Shown piece by piece: positions 25,452 to 34,033 of a stretch of 64,000 nucleotides of DNA. The stretch comes from Nocardia jejuensis NBRC 103114. GTDB taxonomy: Bacteria; Actinomycetota; Actinomycetes; Mycobacteriales; Mycobacteriaceae. A program made the position numbers and the translations under genes. Each line of letters begins with the position of its first letter. The stretch's first letter is position 1. The notes below the pieces were generated by a model. The model saw only the letters and a program-made list of their open reading frames with translations, was not told the origin of the DNA and did not search any database. The DNA lies in NCBI RefSeq assembly GCF_001613145.1, contig NZ_BDBU01000006.1, positions 124,001 through 188,000 of the forward strand, written 5' to 3'.

Positions 25452-25732
25452 ATCGATAGGCAAGAGGAAGCGACCGCGACTTCCGGCGAGTCGAGACGGC
25501 CACCGCCGGGCAGGGACTCTTGCTTCAGGGAAAGCTGCTCGAACGCAGTATTCATGCTGCGGAAATTCTCCGGGAGGACAATGCCCCGGCGACCGAATCA
25601 GCCGGTCAGCACACTGTTCTCAGCCCCGCGAGGCGCTCGACCCCGCACCGCGCGGCGCTTGTCCATCAACCTCGCAGGGCGCCGTCCATCAACCGCGCGG
25701 GGCGCTGCCCGTCAACCCCGCAGGGCTGTCCG
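25452..25732. repeat. intergenic region with degenerate GTCCATCAACC-type repeats
   Basis: No gene is supported here. From about 25655 to 25745 four units share the core CGTCAACCNCGCNNGGC or its CATCAACC variant, spaced about 21-28 bases apart. The last unit enters the 3' end of the O-methyltransferase gene. No insertion-sequence ends or inverted repeats surround them. Confidence 0.5.
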
Positions 25733-26380
25733 TCAACCGCGCGACGCGCAGAGCAATCCGTCACCCACCGGAATCAGGACGCTCGTGAGCCGGGGATCCT
25801 CCGCGATGGCGCGGGTGGCGGCGCGCACCGCCTGGGTCTGCGGGTCGCGCTGGGCCGGGTCGGGGACCCGGCCGCCGAGTAGCGCGTTGTGCAGCAGGAT
25901 CGCCCCGCCCTCGCGCAGCAGTCGCACGGCCTGATCCACGTACTGCGGATGCTCGAGCGGCGCGGCATCGATGAAAACCAGGTCGTAGACCCCATCGGCC
26001 AAGCGCGGCAACACATCCAGGGCGCGGCCGTTGATCAGCCGGGTGCGTGCGGGGGTGATCTCGGCGGAGCGGAACGCCTCGCGGGCCGCGCGCTGATGCT
26101 CGGGCTCGGAGTCGATCGTGGTGAGGGTGCCGTCCTCACGCATGCCGTCGAGCAGCCACAGCCCGCTCACGCCGGCGCCGGTGCCGACTTCGACGACCGC
26201 TCGCGCGCCCAGGAGCTGGGCATACATGCTGAGCAATGCGCCGACCGCCGGTGGGACGGGCGCGGCGCCGAGTTCGAAGGCTCGTTCGCGCGCCGAGACG
26301 AGGATCTCGTCCTCGGCGACGGATTCCTCCACATAGGCGAGGTTGCGCTGCAGGTTCTGTGCCGCGGGAGTCTGGCTCAC
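25733..26380 (-). CDS. class I SAM-dependent O-methyltransferase (Rv1220c-like)
   Basis: A 215-aa protein of the catechol/caffeoyl-CoA O-methyltransferase fold. SAM motif I is [19 protein letters not shown] near residue 60, followed by [16 protein letters not shown], the metal-ligand Asp in [19 protein letters not shown], and [12 protein letters not shown]. The family transfers methyl from SAM to hydroxylated small molecules with a divalent cation; the substrate is unknown. GTG 26380 is preceded by TAGCCT at seven bases, so it is probably leaderless. It is divergent from sigE, as in M. tuberculosis. Confidence 0.9.
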   Translation of the reverse strand: MSQTPAAQNLQRNLAYVEESVAEDEILVSARERAFELGAAPVPPAVGALLSMYAQLLGARAVVEVGTGAGVSGLWLLDGMREDGTLTTIDSEPEHQRAAREAFRSAEITPARTRLINGRALDVLPRLADGVYDLVFIDAAPLEHPQYVDQAVRLLREGGAILLHNALLGGRVPDPAQRDPQTQAVRAATRAIAEDPRLTSVLIPVGDGLLCASRG

Positions 26381-26538
26381 GTTCTAGAGGCTAACGGCGA
26401 GCGGGCGGGATCGCGTCGCTGTAACCGACCGGTGTGGCGATTTTTCTCAGGTGTCCCTCAGCGTCCACATACGACTGCCACATGCCGACCGGCAAAAGTA
26501 ATGCCTACGCCAGACCAGCGACCGGCGGCCAGGCTCCG

Positions 26539-26565
26539 GGAACAACGCGACTCACCACGTCGGTT
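26539..26565 (+). promoter_or_regulatory. candidate ECF sigma promoter upstream of sigE
   Basis: GGAAC at 26539-26543 and CGGTT at 26561-26565 with a 17-base spacer fit the GGAAC-N16/17-CGTT pattern of SigE/SigH-type promoters. It lies about 50 bases upstream of the sigE ATG and could provide autoregulation. Confidence 0.45.
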
Positions 26566-26615
26566 GTACCAGGAAACCGAAGCCACGGTCCCGAGTAGGA
26601 GGTAACACCATCCAC

Positions 26616-27425
26616 ATGGTCGACGCGGCGCGCGAACACGCCACACTGCAACCGCAGCACAAGACGCTGCGCCAGCAGCTCGAGAACCTGCCCTCGCAGG
26701 TTCGGCCGCTGACCAGCGAAACCTCGCTGACCAGCGACTTCCCGGTGTCCACCGATGGCACACCGATCGAGGGCGCCGCCGTGGCGAACGCGGGCGATGC
26801 CGCCCCCGCCGACGCCGCCCCCGCCTCCGACGACCTCTCCCCCGACGACCTGTCCGGCACCGCCGCGTTCGACGCCACCGGTGACCGCACCATGATGCCG
26901 ACCTGGGACGAACTGGTCCGCGAGCACGCCGACCGCGTGTACCGCCTGGCCTACCGTCTCACCGGTGATCAGCAGGACGCCGAGGATCTGACTCAGGAAA
27001 CCTTCATCCGGGTGTTCCGGTCGCTGTCGAACTACCAGCCGGGCACGTTCGAGGGGTGGTTGCACCGCATCACCACGAACCTGTTCCTGGATATGGTGCG
27101 CCGCCGCAACCGCATTCGGATGGAAGCCCTCCCGGAGGACTACGACCGCGTGCCCTCCGAGGGTCCGGGGCCCGAGCAGGTCTATCACGACGCGAATCTG
27201 GATCCGGACCTGCAGTCCGCGCTGGACTCGCTGGCGCCGGAGTTCCGCGCCGCCGTGGTGCTCTGCGATATCGAGGGTCTGTCGTACGAGGAGATCGGCG
27301 CGACGCTCGGGGTCAAGCTGGGGACCGTGCGCAGCCGCATCCACCGAGGACGTCAGGCACTGCGCGAGCACCTCGAGCATAATGGAGTCGAGCGGCGCAT
27401 CGCCGCCTCCGAAAAGGTCGGGTGA
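26616..27425 (+). CDS. sigE: ECF RNA polymerase sigma factor SigE
   Basis: A 269-aa ECF sigma. Residues 1-95 are a variable, acidic head; from [20 protein letters not shown] the sequence follows mycobacterial SigE closely. Region 2 contains [20 protein letters not shown] and [20 protein letters not shown], region 4 [20 protein letters not shown] and [19 protein letters not shown]. SigE directs the surface-stress and heat response. The ATG at 26616 is 15 bases from a GGAGG site, a long spacing, and mycobacterial sigE is known to use several starts, so the N-terminus is uncertain. rseA follows after 69 bases. Confidence 0.95.
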   Translation: MVDAAREHATLQPQHKTLRQQLENLPSQVRPLTSETSLTSDFPVSTDGTPIEGAAVANAGDAAPADAAPASDDLSPDDLSGTAAFDATGDRTMMPTWDELVREHADRVYRLAYRLTGDQQDAEDLTQETFIRVFRSLSNYQPGTFEGWLHRITTNLFLDMVRRRNRIRMEALPEDYDRVPSEGPGPEQVYHDANLDPDLQSALDSLAPEFRAAVVLCDIEGLSYEEIGATLGVKLGTVRSRIHRGRQALREHLEHNGVERRIAASEKVG

Positions 27426-27494
27426 GGGCGCGGGCGTGTCGGCCCGCGTGATCTGTGTTCCCGAGCAGCTCGAATCCGGAAGGGTGTGCAGCGT

Positions 27495-27902
27495 ATGAGT
27501 GGCGAGGACCGAACGCCTCAGCGTCCACCTCGTTTCGCCCCCACCGAGCATCTGGCCAGTGAGGCCATTGCCGCGTATGTCGACGGTGAATTGCGGATGA
27601 ACGCGTATCTGCGTGCCGCCCATCATCTTTCCGTCTGCCGTGAGTGCGCCCTCGAGGTCGACACGCAGCAGCAGGCACGAATCGCCCTGCGGCAGTCCTC
27701 GGACCAGATCTCCGCGCCGCTGCGGCTGCACGACTCGCTGAGCCGGATCCCGTTGTCGGAACTGCCGGGCGCCGAACACAATCTGACCGGCGGCGCGGAC
27801 CCTCGTGGTGATCGCGGCACGCTGGCGCGCGGCGTGAGTTCCTTCGGGCTGCGCCAAGATTCGTTCGACAGCAGACGGTGGACCGCGTGGTGGCGCAAGT
27901 AG
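27495..27902 (+). CDS. rseA: anti-sigma factor RseA
   Basis: A 135-aa zinc-type anti-sigma factor. HLASEAIAAYVDGELRMNAY is the conserved sigma-binding start, and AAHHLSVCRECALEVDTQ carries the HxxxCxxC zinc motif (His44, Cys48, Cys51). No membrane helix is present, so it is a soluble redox- or phosphorylation-controlled inhibitor of SigE like Rv1222. ATG 27495 has GGAAGG 11 bases upstream; a GTG nine bases earlier is possible. The tail repeats basic and Trp residues (RRWTAWWRK). Its stop codon TAG is also the start of the htrA -10 hexamer. Confidence 0.9.
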   Translation: MSGEDRTPQRPPRFAPTEHLASEAIAAYVDGELRMNAYLRAAHHLSVCRECALEVDTQQQARIALRQSSDQISAPLRLHDSLSRIPLSELPGAEHNLTGGADPRGDRGTLARGVSSFGLRQDSFDSRRWTAWWRK

Positions 27903-27905
27903 AGT
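27900..27905 (+). promoter_or_regulatory. htrA -10 element overlapping the rseA stop codon
   Basis: TAGAGT begins with the TAG stop of rseA and ends seven bases before the htrA GTG. This would give htrA its own leaderless transcript inside the sigE cluster. Confidence 0.5.
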
Positions 27906-27912
27906 TCATCGC

Positions 27913-29502
27913 GTGACCACCGAATCGAAGAACACGGGCCCGGTTCCGGGTGACGGGCCCGCGGAAAACAACCTGTCGCGATCCGCGGAGGCTTCTGATT
28001 CGGCGGCTGATCGGGGGAACCTGAGGCCGTCGGACGCACCGGTCCTGGGACCGCGGCCGGTCTATCGGCCGCACGTCGACAAACACACCGCGCGCGCCTT
28101 CCGCCGCCCCAACGGGCAGAGCGGGTCCTTCGCGGCCCGTTCCGGCGCGGGCGCCGCTGCCGCCGGCGCGTCGGGCGGTCTCGAATTGCAGAACCGCCCG
28201 CCGGACACGGTGCTGGCCGAGGCGTTCGGCCGTCCGGCCGGCTCCGAGGAGCTGCTGCAGCGCGATCCGGACGCGCAGGGCGACAAGGCCGCCCCCGCCG
28301 GTCCCAGCGATCCGTGGCGCGATCCGGACTCCGCGGCCCGGCTGGGCGCGCCCGCCGTCGGCACACCCGCTCCCGCACCGCGGGCCCCGGGCCGGCTGCT
28401 GACCGCTCGCGAGGTGCTGTTCGGCGGCAAGATCGCCCCGCGCGCACTCGCGATCCTGGCCGCCACCGCGCTCGTCATCGGTCTGGCCGGCGGCATCGTG
28501 GGCCGGATGACCGCGGAATCGGTCAGCGCGGCGACCTCGCGCAAGGTGACGCTGCAGTCCGCGGACAACGGGGACAAGCCGCACAACCAGATCACCAAGG
28601 TCGTGAACGCGGTCATGCCCGCGGTGGTGACCGTGCGCGCCTGGCTCGGCGACACCGGCTCCACCGGTTCGGGTGTCGTGATCGACGGCTCGGGCTACAT
28701 CGTCACCAACAATCACGTGATCTCGCTGGCCGCCAACGACAAGAGCAACAAGGCGAAGCTGGACGTGGTGTTCTCCGACGGCAGCCGGGTGCCGACCACC
28801 ATCGTGGGCCGCGACATCAAGTCGGATCTGGCGGTGCTGAAGGTCGACGTGAAGAACCTGTCGGTGATCCAGCTCGGCAATTCCGGTGACGTGCAGGTCG
28901 GCGACGACGTACTGGCGCTGGGTTCGCCGCTGGGCCTGGAGAAGACGGTCACCTCCGGCATCGTCTCGGCGCTGAACCGTCCGGTGAAGGTCGGCGGCGA
29001 GGGCACCGACACCGATGCCACGCTCGATGCCGTGCAGACCGACGCCGCCATCAACCACGGCAACTCCGGTGGCGCGCTGGTGGACATGCAGGGCCGGCTG
29101 ATCGGCATCAACTCCGCGATCAAGTCCGAGAGCGGCGGTTCGGTGGGCCTGGGCTTCGCGATCCCGGTGGATCAGGTCAAGCGCATCTCACAGGCGTTGA
29201 TCCGTGAGGGCCAGGTGTTCCATCCGATGCTCGGCGTCAGCGCCAAGACCAAGATCGTCGCCAATGACGTCATGAGCGGCGCGCAGGTGGCCGACGTGCA
29301 GGCCGGGAGTTCGGCCGCGCAGGCGGGCATCGTGGAGGGCGACGTGATCGTGAAGGTCGGCGATCGCGAGGTGTCGAGTCCGGAGGAGTTGACCGTGGCC
29401 GTGCAGTCGCACGAGATCGGTCAGACGGTCACCGTGCGGCTCATCCGGGACGGCCGCGAGGTCGATGTTCCGGTGACCCTGCAGTCGGACAAGAAGCCGT
29501 AG
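27913..29502 (+). CDS. htrA: membrane-anchored HtrA/DegP serine protease
   Basis: A 529-aa protein: a long disordered cytoplasmic head, one membrane helix at about 178-198 (LAILAATALVIGLAGGIVG), a trypsin-like domain and one PDZ domain. The triad is His268 in IVTNNHVIS, Asp305 in KSDLAVLK and Ser385 in NHGNSGGALVD. The PDZ part begins at FHPMLGVSAK and contains AAQAGIVEGDVIVKVGD. It degrades or refolds damaged exported proteins at the outer face of the membrane and belongs to the SigE envelope-stress response. The GTG start is ten bases after rseA. It corresponds to Rv1223. Confidence 0.95.
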   Translation: MTTESKNTGPVPGDGPAENNLSRSAEASDSAADRGNLRPSDAPVLGPRPVYRPHVDKHTARAFRRPNGQSGSFAARSGAGAAAAGASGGLELQNRPPDTVLAEAFGRPAGSEELLQRDPDAQGDKAAPAGPSDPWRDPDSAARLGAPAVGTPAPAPRAPGRLLTAREVLFGGKIAPRALAILAATALVIGLAGGIVGRMTAESVSAATSRKVTLQSADNGDKPHNQITKVVNAVMPAVVTVRAWLGDTGSTGSGVVIDGSGYIVTNNHVISLAANDKSNKAKLDVVFSDGSRVPTTIVGRDIKSDLAVLKVDVKNLSVIQLGNSGDVQVGDDVLALGSPLGLEKTVTSGIVSALNRPVKVGGEGTDTDATLDAVQTDAAINHGNSGGALVDMQGRLIGINSAIKSESGGSVGLGFAIPVDQVKRISQALIREGQVFHPMLGVSAKTKIVANDVMSGAQVADVQAGSSAAQAGIVEGDVIVKVGDREVSSPEELTVAVQSHEIGQTVTVRLIRDGREVDVPVTLQSDKKP

Positions 29503-29569
29503 GCCCGGACGGTGTCAGCGCAGGTGCGGCGGCTGGAGCAGTCGAATCGGACACGGGTAGCCTGGTCTC

Positions 29570-29971
29570 GTGTTCAGTAGTATCAGCTGGGGCGAGATGC
29601 TGATTCTGGTCGTCGCCGCGCTCGTGATTCTCGGCCCGGAGCGTCTGCCCGGCGCCGTGCGCTGGACCACCGGCGCCCTCAAGCAGGTGCGTGATTACGC
29701 CACGGGCGCGACCTCGCAGTTGAAGCAGGAGCTCGGTCCGGAGTTCGAGGAGATCCGCAAGCCGCTCGAGCAGCTGAACGAACTGCGCGGTATGAATCCT
29801 CGTGCGATGGTCACCAAACATCTTCTGGACGGCGACGATTCGTTGTTCACCGGCAAATTCGACAAGCCTGTCACGTCCACGAACAGCGGTTTCGGTGAAA
29901 TCGCCATGCCCGGTGTACAAAAACCGCTGGAGCGCAACGAACGTCCGCCGGTCGATCCCGACGCCACCTGA
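29570..29971 (+). CDS. tatB: Sec-independent translocase subunit TatB
   Basis: A 133-aa protein with the TatA/B form: an N-terminal helix [25 protein letters not shown] containing the Glu and the Gly-Pro hinge, then an amphipathic helix ([20 protein letters not shown]) and an acidic helix [20 protein letters not shown]. The length and position after htrA identify TatB rather than TatA. It forms the TatBC receptor for twin-arginine signal peptides. GTG 29570 follows TAGCCT by six bases (leaderless). No tatA or tatC is in the window. Confidence 0.95.
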   Translation: MFSSISWGEMLILVVAALVILGPERLPGAVRWTTGALKQVRDYATGATSQLKQELGPEFEEIRKPLEQLNELRGMNPRAMVTKHLLDGDDSLFTGKFDKPVTSTNSGFGEIAMPGVQKPLERNERPPVDPDAT

Positions 29972-29980
29972 GATCAATCC

Positions 29981-30024
29981 TGTCTAGCGGACTAGACACA
30001 TGTGGCTGTCCAGCTATCTAGACT
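29981..30024. promoter_or_regulatory. twin TGTCTAG-N4-CTAGACA operators on the promoter of the HTH gene
   Basis: Site 1 at 29981-29998 is a perfect inverted repeat TGTCTAG-CGGA-CTAGACA. Site 2 at 30007-30024 is TGTCCAG-CTAT-CTAGACT, with the same spacing. The centres are 26 bases apart. Site 1 covers a -35-like TAGACA (29993-29998) and site 2 contains the -10 TAGACT (30019-30024), six bases before the ATG at 30031. This is the layout of strict autorepression on a leaderless gene. Confidence 0.8.
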
Positions 30025-30030
30025 GCGCTC

Positions 30031-30867
30031 ATGTCGGCCGACGAGGTGGCCCGGGTATTCGCGATCGAAGACAAGGTCGAACGCCTGAAAGCCGCCACCG
30101 AAGGCGTGGCTGCCGCGCAGCAGCAGATCAACGAGCTGACGCGCATCCGCCGCGCTGTTATTCGAGAGCTGCACGCCGAGGGCTGGACGTTTGCCAGAAT
30201 CGGTGCGGCAGCGGGACTTTCCCGGGCCCGCATCCATCAGGTCAGCACCCAGGGACCGGTACCGGAGGGCCTGTTCTTCGGCCACGGACCGCTCACCATC
30301 GTGACCCCGGATGTGCGCAGCACGACCCGATCCATCGCGCTCGTGGGCGCGCCGGACCCGGCCGCGCCGCATCGCCTCGTGGAACTGCTGCGGGAGCTGG
30401 GCTTCACCGCCAACGTGCAGCGCTTCCTACCCGGCCGCCCGCTCGATCTGGACCGTGAGGGCCTGATCGTGCTCGGCGGACCCGAATTGTCGCCCAGTCT
30501 GCGCTATCTCGTTGCCGCCGACCCCCGGCTGCGCCGCACGGTGGCGCGCGCGGGCCGGGTGCGCCGGGGCATCGAGGACCGGGCCGCGCGCCGGGTGTAC
30601 AGACCCGGCGGCACCGAGCCCTACGACATCGCCTATCTGGCCCGGCTGCCCCGCCCCGACGGCAAGGGCACCGTGCTCGTCATCGACGGCCTGCATCCGC
30701 CCGCGTCCCTGGGCGCGATCCGTTTGCTGGCAACGAGACTCGCGACCCTGCACGAGCGTGCCGCGACCCACCCGTTCTCCGCGGTGGTGGGCGTGCGCTA
30801 CGACCGCTCGACCGGTGAGCCGATCGAAGCGGACCTGCTCACTCCGATCTACCGCCACGACCGCTGA
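30031..30867 (+). CDS. HTH DNA-binding protein with an uncharacterised C-terminal domain
   Basis: A 278-aa protein. Residues 1-30 are helical (DKVERLKAATEGVAAAQQQI), and 40-72 form a sigma-70 region-4-like HTH (IRELHAEGWTFARIGAAAGL, then SRARIHQV). After a GPVPEG linker, residues 95-278 make an alpha/beta domain: VRSTTRSIALVGAPDP, FLPGRPLDLDREGLIVLGGPEL, RRGIEDRAARRVYRP, then LPRPDGKGTVLVIDGLHPPAS and FSAVVGVRYDRSTG. This second domain looks like a small-molecule or sensor domain in actinobacterial HTH proteins; I know no characterised member. The two operators at its own promoter make autoregulation very likely. No other obvious target lies in the window. Confidence 0.8.
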   Translation: MSADEVARVFAIEDKVERLKAATEGVAAAQQQINELTRIRRAVIRELHAEGWTFARIGAAAGLSRARIHQVSTQGPVPEGLFFGHGPLTIVTPDVRSTTRSIALVGAPDPAAPHRLVELLRELGFTANVQRFLPGRPLDLDREGLIVLGGPELSPSLRYLVAADPRLRRTVARAGRVRRGIEDRAARRVYRPGGTEPYDIAYLARLPRPDGKGTVLVIDGLHPPASLGAIRLLATRLATLHERAATHPFSAVVGVRYDRSTGEPIEADLLTPIYRHDR

Positions 30868-30933
30868 GCCGCCGCCGCGGCGGCACCGCCGCCACATACA
30901 CTGTGCCGCAACGGGTTCGGCGCCGATTCGAGA

Positions 30934-32076
30934 TCAGACGACCGCGTACGGATACGCCGCGGCCCGCCCCTGGAACGACAGGATGCGCAGATTCTGGACC
31001 CGCCCGTCGCGGATCTCGATCGCACGCCGGACGGTCTCGCTGCCGTCCCAGGCATCGGGCCCGGCCATCACGATCGGCAGGTACTCCAGCAGCGCCTCGG
31101 AGTTCTCCCAGGTGGCCGAGTTCCACAGGAACGAGGGGCTGTGGTCGACGCCGTAGTAGTGCAGGTCCTCCCCGACGGTGAACATCGGATCGGTGAACGA
31201 GGTCGGGCGGGCCCATTCGAAACCCATGCCCTCGTCGCAGGAGACGTCGACGAAGAGGGTGCCGCGCGGGAACAACGGCAGATCCTCGTTCATCACGAAC
31301 ATCAGCGGTTCCTCGGTGTCCTGCAGGATGCAGTTGACCACGATGTCGTACTGGGCCAGCATCTCCGCGAGCGGCCCGGGTTCGGGCGCTTTCAGTGCCA
31401 GGGTGTGGCTCGGGTTCGCCGGGTCGCGCGCGAAGTGCTGCATCCGCACCGAGGCGAACGGTGAGGCGACCGCCGACACGCTGCGCTGGGTCAGCACCGT
31501 GACATCGCTGATCCCGAGCGCCGAGAGCGCGCGCACCGCACCGCGCGCGGTCGCGCCGAAGCTGATCACGGCCGCGCGCATCCGCCGGCCGTAATCGCCG
31601 CTGGACCCGCGCAACTGCAGGGCGTGCAGGACCGAGCAGTAGCCGGCCAGCTCGTTGTTCTTGTGGAAGACGTGGACGCTGAAGTTTCCCTCCTTGGTCC
31701 AGTGGTTCATCGCCTCCCAGGCGATCAGGGTGAGGCCGCGGTCGATGGCGAGCTGGGTCATGCGCTCGTCCTGGACGCAGTGCGGCCAGCCCCAGACGAC
31801 CTGTCCGGGGCGCAGGTTCTCGAGGTCCTCGGGCAGCGGTTTGGGCAGCAGCAGCACATCGCATTCGGCGAACAGCTGCTCGCGCGTGCGGTGGCCACCC
31901 ACGAACGGCGCCAGGTGTGCGTCGGTGAATCCGAATCGGTCGCCGTAGCCGTGCTCGAGGAAGACGCGGTCGCGAAGCCCCGGATCGATCTGGTCGAGGT
32001 GGGCGGGATGGATAGCCAGTCGGTGCTCGTCCTCTTTGCGAGAGGTCGCAACTACACCGATGGTCAGTTGCTTCAC
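30934..32076 (-). CDS. alanine dehydrogenase/PNT-family oxidoreductase, resembling N5-(carboxyethyl)ornithine synthase
   Basis: A 380-aa protein. The N-terminal AlaDH/PNT domain starts KQLTIGVVATSRKEDEHRLA and has FLEHGYGDRFGFTDAHLAPF and LLLPKPLPEDLENLRPGQVV. The central Rossmann part has MRAAVISFGATARGAVRALSAL with a GxTxxG variant of the dinucleotide loop. HWTKEGNFSVHVFHKNNELAGY is typical of the CEO synthase branch, which reductively joins pyruvate to an amino-acid side-chain amine with NADPH. True substrate unknown; saccharopine dehydrogenase-like activity is the alternative. GTG 32076 with TAGGCT six bases upstream indicates a leaderless mRNA. Confidence 0.7.
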   Translation of the reverse strand: MKQLTIGVVATSRKEDEHRLAIHPAHLDQIDPGLRDRVFLEHGYGDRFGFTDAHLAPFVGGHRTREQLFAECDVLLLPKPLPEDLENLRPGQVVWGWPHCVQDERMTQLAIDRGLTLIAWEAMNHWTKEGNFSVHVFHKNNELAGYCSVLHALQLRGSSGDYGRRMRAAVISFGATARGAVRALSALGISDVTVLTQRSVSAVASPFASVRMQHFARDPANPSHTLALKAPEPGPLAEMLAQYDIVVNCILQDTEEPLMFVMNEDLPLFPRGTLFVDVSCDEGMGFEWARPTSFTDPMFTVGEDLHYYGVDHSPSFLWNSATWENSEALLEYLPIVMAGPDAWDGSETVRRAIEIRDGRVQNLRILSFQGRAAAYPYAVV

Positions 32077-32130
32077 CTGGTGAGCCTACGCGCCGTCGTT
32101 GCCGCTGGTCCGGGCGGCAACGACGGGTGT

Positions 32131-33057
32131 TCAGGCGGCGTATTCCTCCGGGCGCAGGGTGTTCATCGGGGGCCGGTCCGCCAGTGAGACTTCCGTCGAC
32201 TGCGCCATGAATTCGCCTCCCACCATGGGGAATTGGGTCAGCGCGGCGCCGGAGTCCGGTACGCCCGCCCGGCCCAGCACGGTGCCCAGGATCTGGCGGC
32301 TCATCACCCCGAGTTCGGACAGCGGGCGGTTACGGTGTTGGCGCACACCGAGATTCACCTGCCCGATGGCGCCGATGCCGAGCATGTCGTGGGTATCGAG
32401 CAGCAGCCCGATCTCCACGCCGTAGCCGGGCGCGAAGGGCACCGAGGTGAGCAGTTCCCGGGTGCCCGCGTACTCACCGCCCAAGGGCTGCAGCACATTC
32501 GACAGTTCCGGGCGCAGCGCGGCCAGCAGCGGCCGGGCCACCAGTTCGGTGACGCGCCCGCCGCCGTTGTCGTCGATGTTCCTGCCCTGGCGCAGCGGAC
32601 GGCGATAGAACGCCTTGACCAGGTGCATGCCGTCCACGGTCAGCAGCGGGCCCAGGAGTTTGGGCACGAACATCGGATCGGGATCGATCAGATCCGAGTC
32701 GACGAAGGCGACCAGGTCTCCGGAGGTGACCGCGAGCGAGCGCCACAGCACCTCGCCCTTGCCCGGGACCGGATCGAGTTCGGGTACGGCTTGTTCGCGG
32801 GTCACCACACGCGCTCCTGCGGCCGCAGCGCGCTCGGCGGTGGCGTCGGTGGACCCGGAGTCCAGAACCAGCAGTTCGTCCACCAGCGTGCCCAGCAGCG
32901 GCCGGATACTGGCCACGACGCTGGCGACGGTGTCCTGCTCGTTCAGTGCGGGCAGCACTACGGAAACTGTGCGGTCGCCTTTTGCGGCGACGAGTTCTTG
33001 CACCGTCCAGTCCGGACGGTCCCAGGTATTCGAGTTCACCCAGTTGCTGTTCTTCAT
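32131..33057 (-). CDS. gpgS: glucosyl-3-phosphoglycerate synthase
   Basis: A 308-aa GT-A fold, family GT81. SVVLPALNEQDTVASVVASI binds UDP, and VLDSGSTDATAERAAAAGAR follows. FVDSDL gives the metal-binding Asp120-Ser-Asp122. LVKAFYRRPL and the later GYGVEIGLLLDTHDMLG complete the active site. GpgS transfers glucose to 3-phosphoglycerate, the first step of methylglucose lipopolysaccharide synthesis. Its ATG overlaps the stop of folP2 (ATGA), as in mycobacteria where Rv1208 follows folP2. The start MKNSNWVNSNTWDRPDW is typical. Confidence 0.93.
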   Translation of the reverse strand: MKNSNWVNSNTWDRPDWTVQELVAAKGDRTVSVVLPALNEQDTVASVVASIRPLLGTLVDELLVLDSGSTDATAERAAAAGARVVTREQAVPELDPVPGKGEVLWRSLAVTSGDLVAFVDSDLIDPDPMFVPKLLGPLLTVDGMHLVKAFYRRPLRQGRNIDDNGGGRVTELVARPLLAALRPELSNVLQPLGGEYAGTRELLTSVPFAPGYGVEIGLLLDTHDMLGIGAIGQVNLGVRQHRNRPLSELGVMSRQILGTVLGRAGVPDSGAALTQFPMVGGEFMAQSTEVSLADRPPMNTLRPEEYAA

Positions 33058-33926
33058 GCGAGACCTCGCAGGGTTCGGGCGGGTGGGCGCAGGCCCTGGA
33101 TGGCGGCGATCATGTCGACGACTCGGCGAGTGGCGGCCACCTCGTGCACCCGGAAAACGCGGGCGCCCGCGGCGGCGGACCAGGCGGTCGCTGCCAAGGT
33201 GCCCTCCAATCGTTCGGACAGACCGACACCAAGAGTCTCTCCGATGAAATCCTTATTACTCAGCGCCATCAAGACGGGCCATCCGGTATTCACAAGAACG
33301 TCTACGGCCCGCAACAATTCGAGCCCGTGATACGTGTTTTTACCGAAATCGTGGGTCGGATCGATGAGAATCGAGTCCTTGGCCACCCCCGCGGCCGCAG
33401 CATTTTCGGCGGCGGCCACCACGGTTCCGGTCACCTCGGCGACCACGTCCGCGTAGCGCACCCGGTGCGGCCGGGTGCGCGGGATCGCCCCACCGGTGTG
33501 GCTGCACACGATGCCGACACCGAGTTCCGCGGCCACCCCGACCAGGTCCGGATCGGCCCCCGACCAGGTGTCGTTGATCAGATCCGCGCCGACGCCGACC
33601 GCGGCGCGCGCCACCTCGGCCCGCCAGGTGTCCACGCTGATCAGCAGCTCGGGAAAGCGCTCGCGAATAGCGGCGACGAACGGGACCACCCGCCGAGCCT
33701 CCTCGGCGGCGTCCACCTCGGATCCGGGACCGGCCTTCACCCCGCCGATATCGACCAGATCCGCGCCCTCGGCCACGGCCCGGGCAACCGCCGCCATGGC
33801 GGCCTCGTCACTGAACGTCGCACCCTTGTCGTAGAAGGAATCCGGCGTCCGGTTCACGATCGCCATCACCAGCGCCCGATCCGTCGCCACCGGCTTCCCG
33901 CACAATGTCGGCAACGGCGCACACAT
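33054..33926 (-). CDS. folP2: dihydropteroate synthase homologue FolP2
   Basis: A 290-aa TIM barrel of the DHPS family. MAIVNRTPDSFYDKG and SVDTW are preserved. The motif usually read DxGGESTRPG is DIGGVKAGPG here, and the glycine loop DPGxGFGK is DPTHDFGKN, so the pterin and pABA sites are altered. In M. tuberculosis the same paralogue (Rv1207) has no DHPS activity, and that probably holds here. ATG 33926 is preferred over a TTG nine bases upstream since TACATT lies seven bases before it (leaderless). It is coupled to gpgS, suggesting a linked, non-folate function. Confidence 0.88.
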   Translation of the reverse strand: MCAPLPTLCGKPVATDRALVMAIVNRTPDSFYDKGATFSDEAAMAAVARAVAEGADLVDIGGVKAGPGSEVDAAEEARRVVPFVAAIRERFPELLISVDTWRAEVARAAVGVGADLINDTWSGADPDLVGVAAELGVGIVCSHTGGAIPRTRPHRVRYADVVAEVTGTVVAAAENAAAAGVAKDSILIDPTHDFGKNTYHGLELLRAVDVLVNTGWPVLMALSNKDFIGETLGVGLSERLEGTLAATAWSAAAGARVFRVHEVAATRRVVDMIAAIQGLRPPARTLRGLA

Positions 33927-34033
33927 GCCCCCCAATGTACCGACCGGTGTTTTGTTTGCCTCCGCTGCGCTCCGACGGGGTTCGTGGCCCTGTTACCTCG
34001 GTGCCGGAGATGGCCTTCGGGAGGTGTGGGCGG

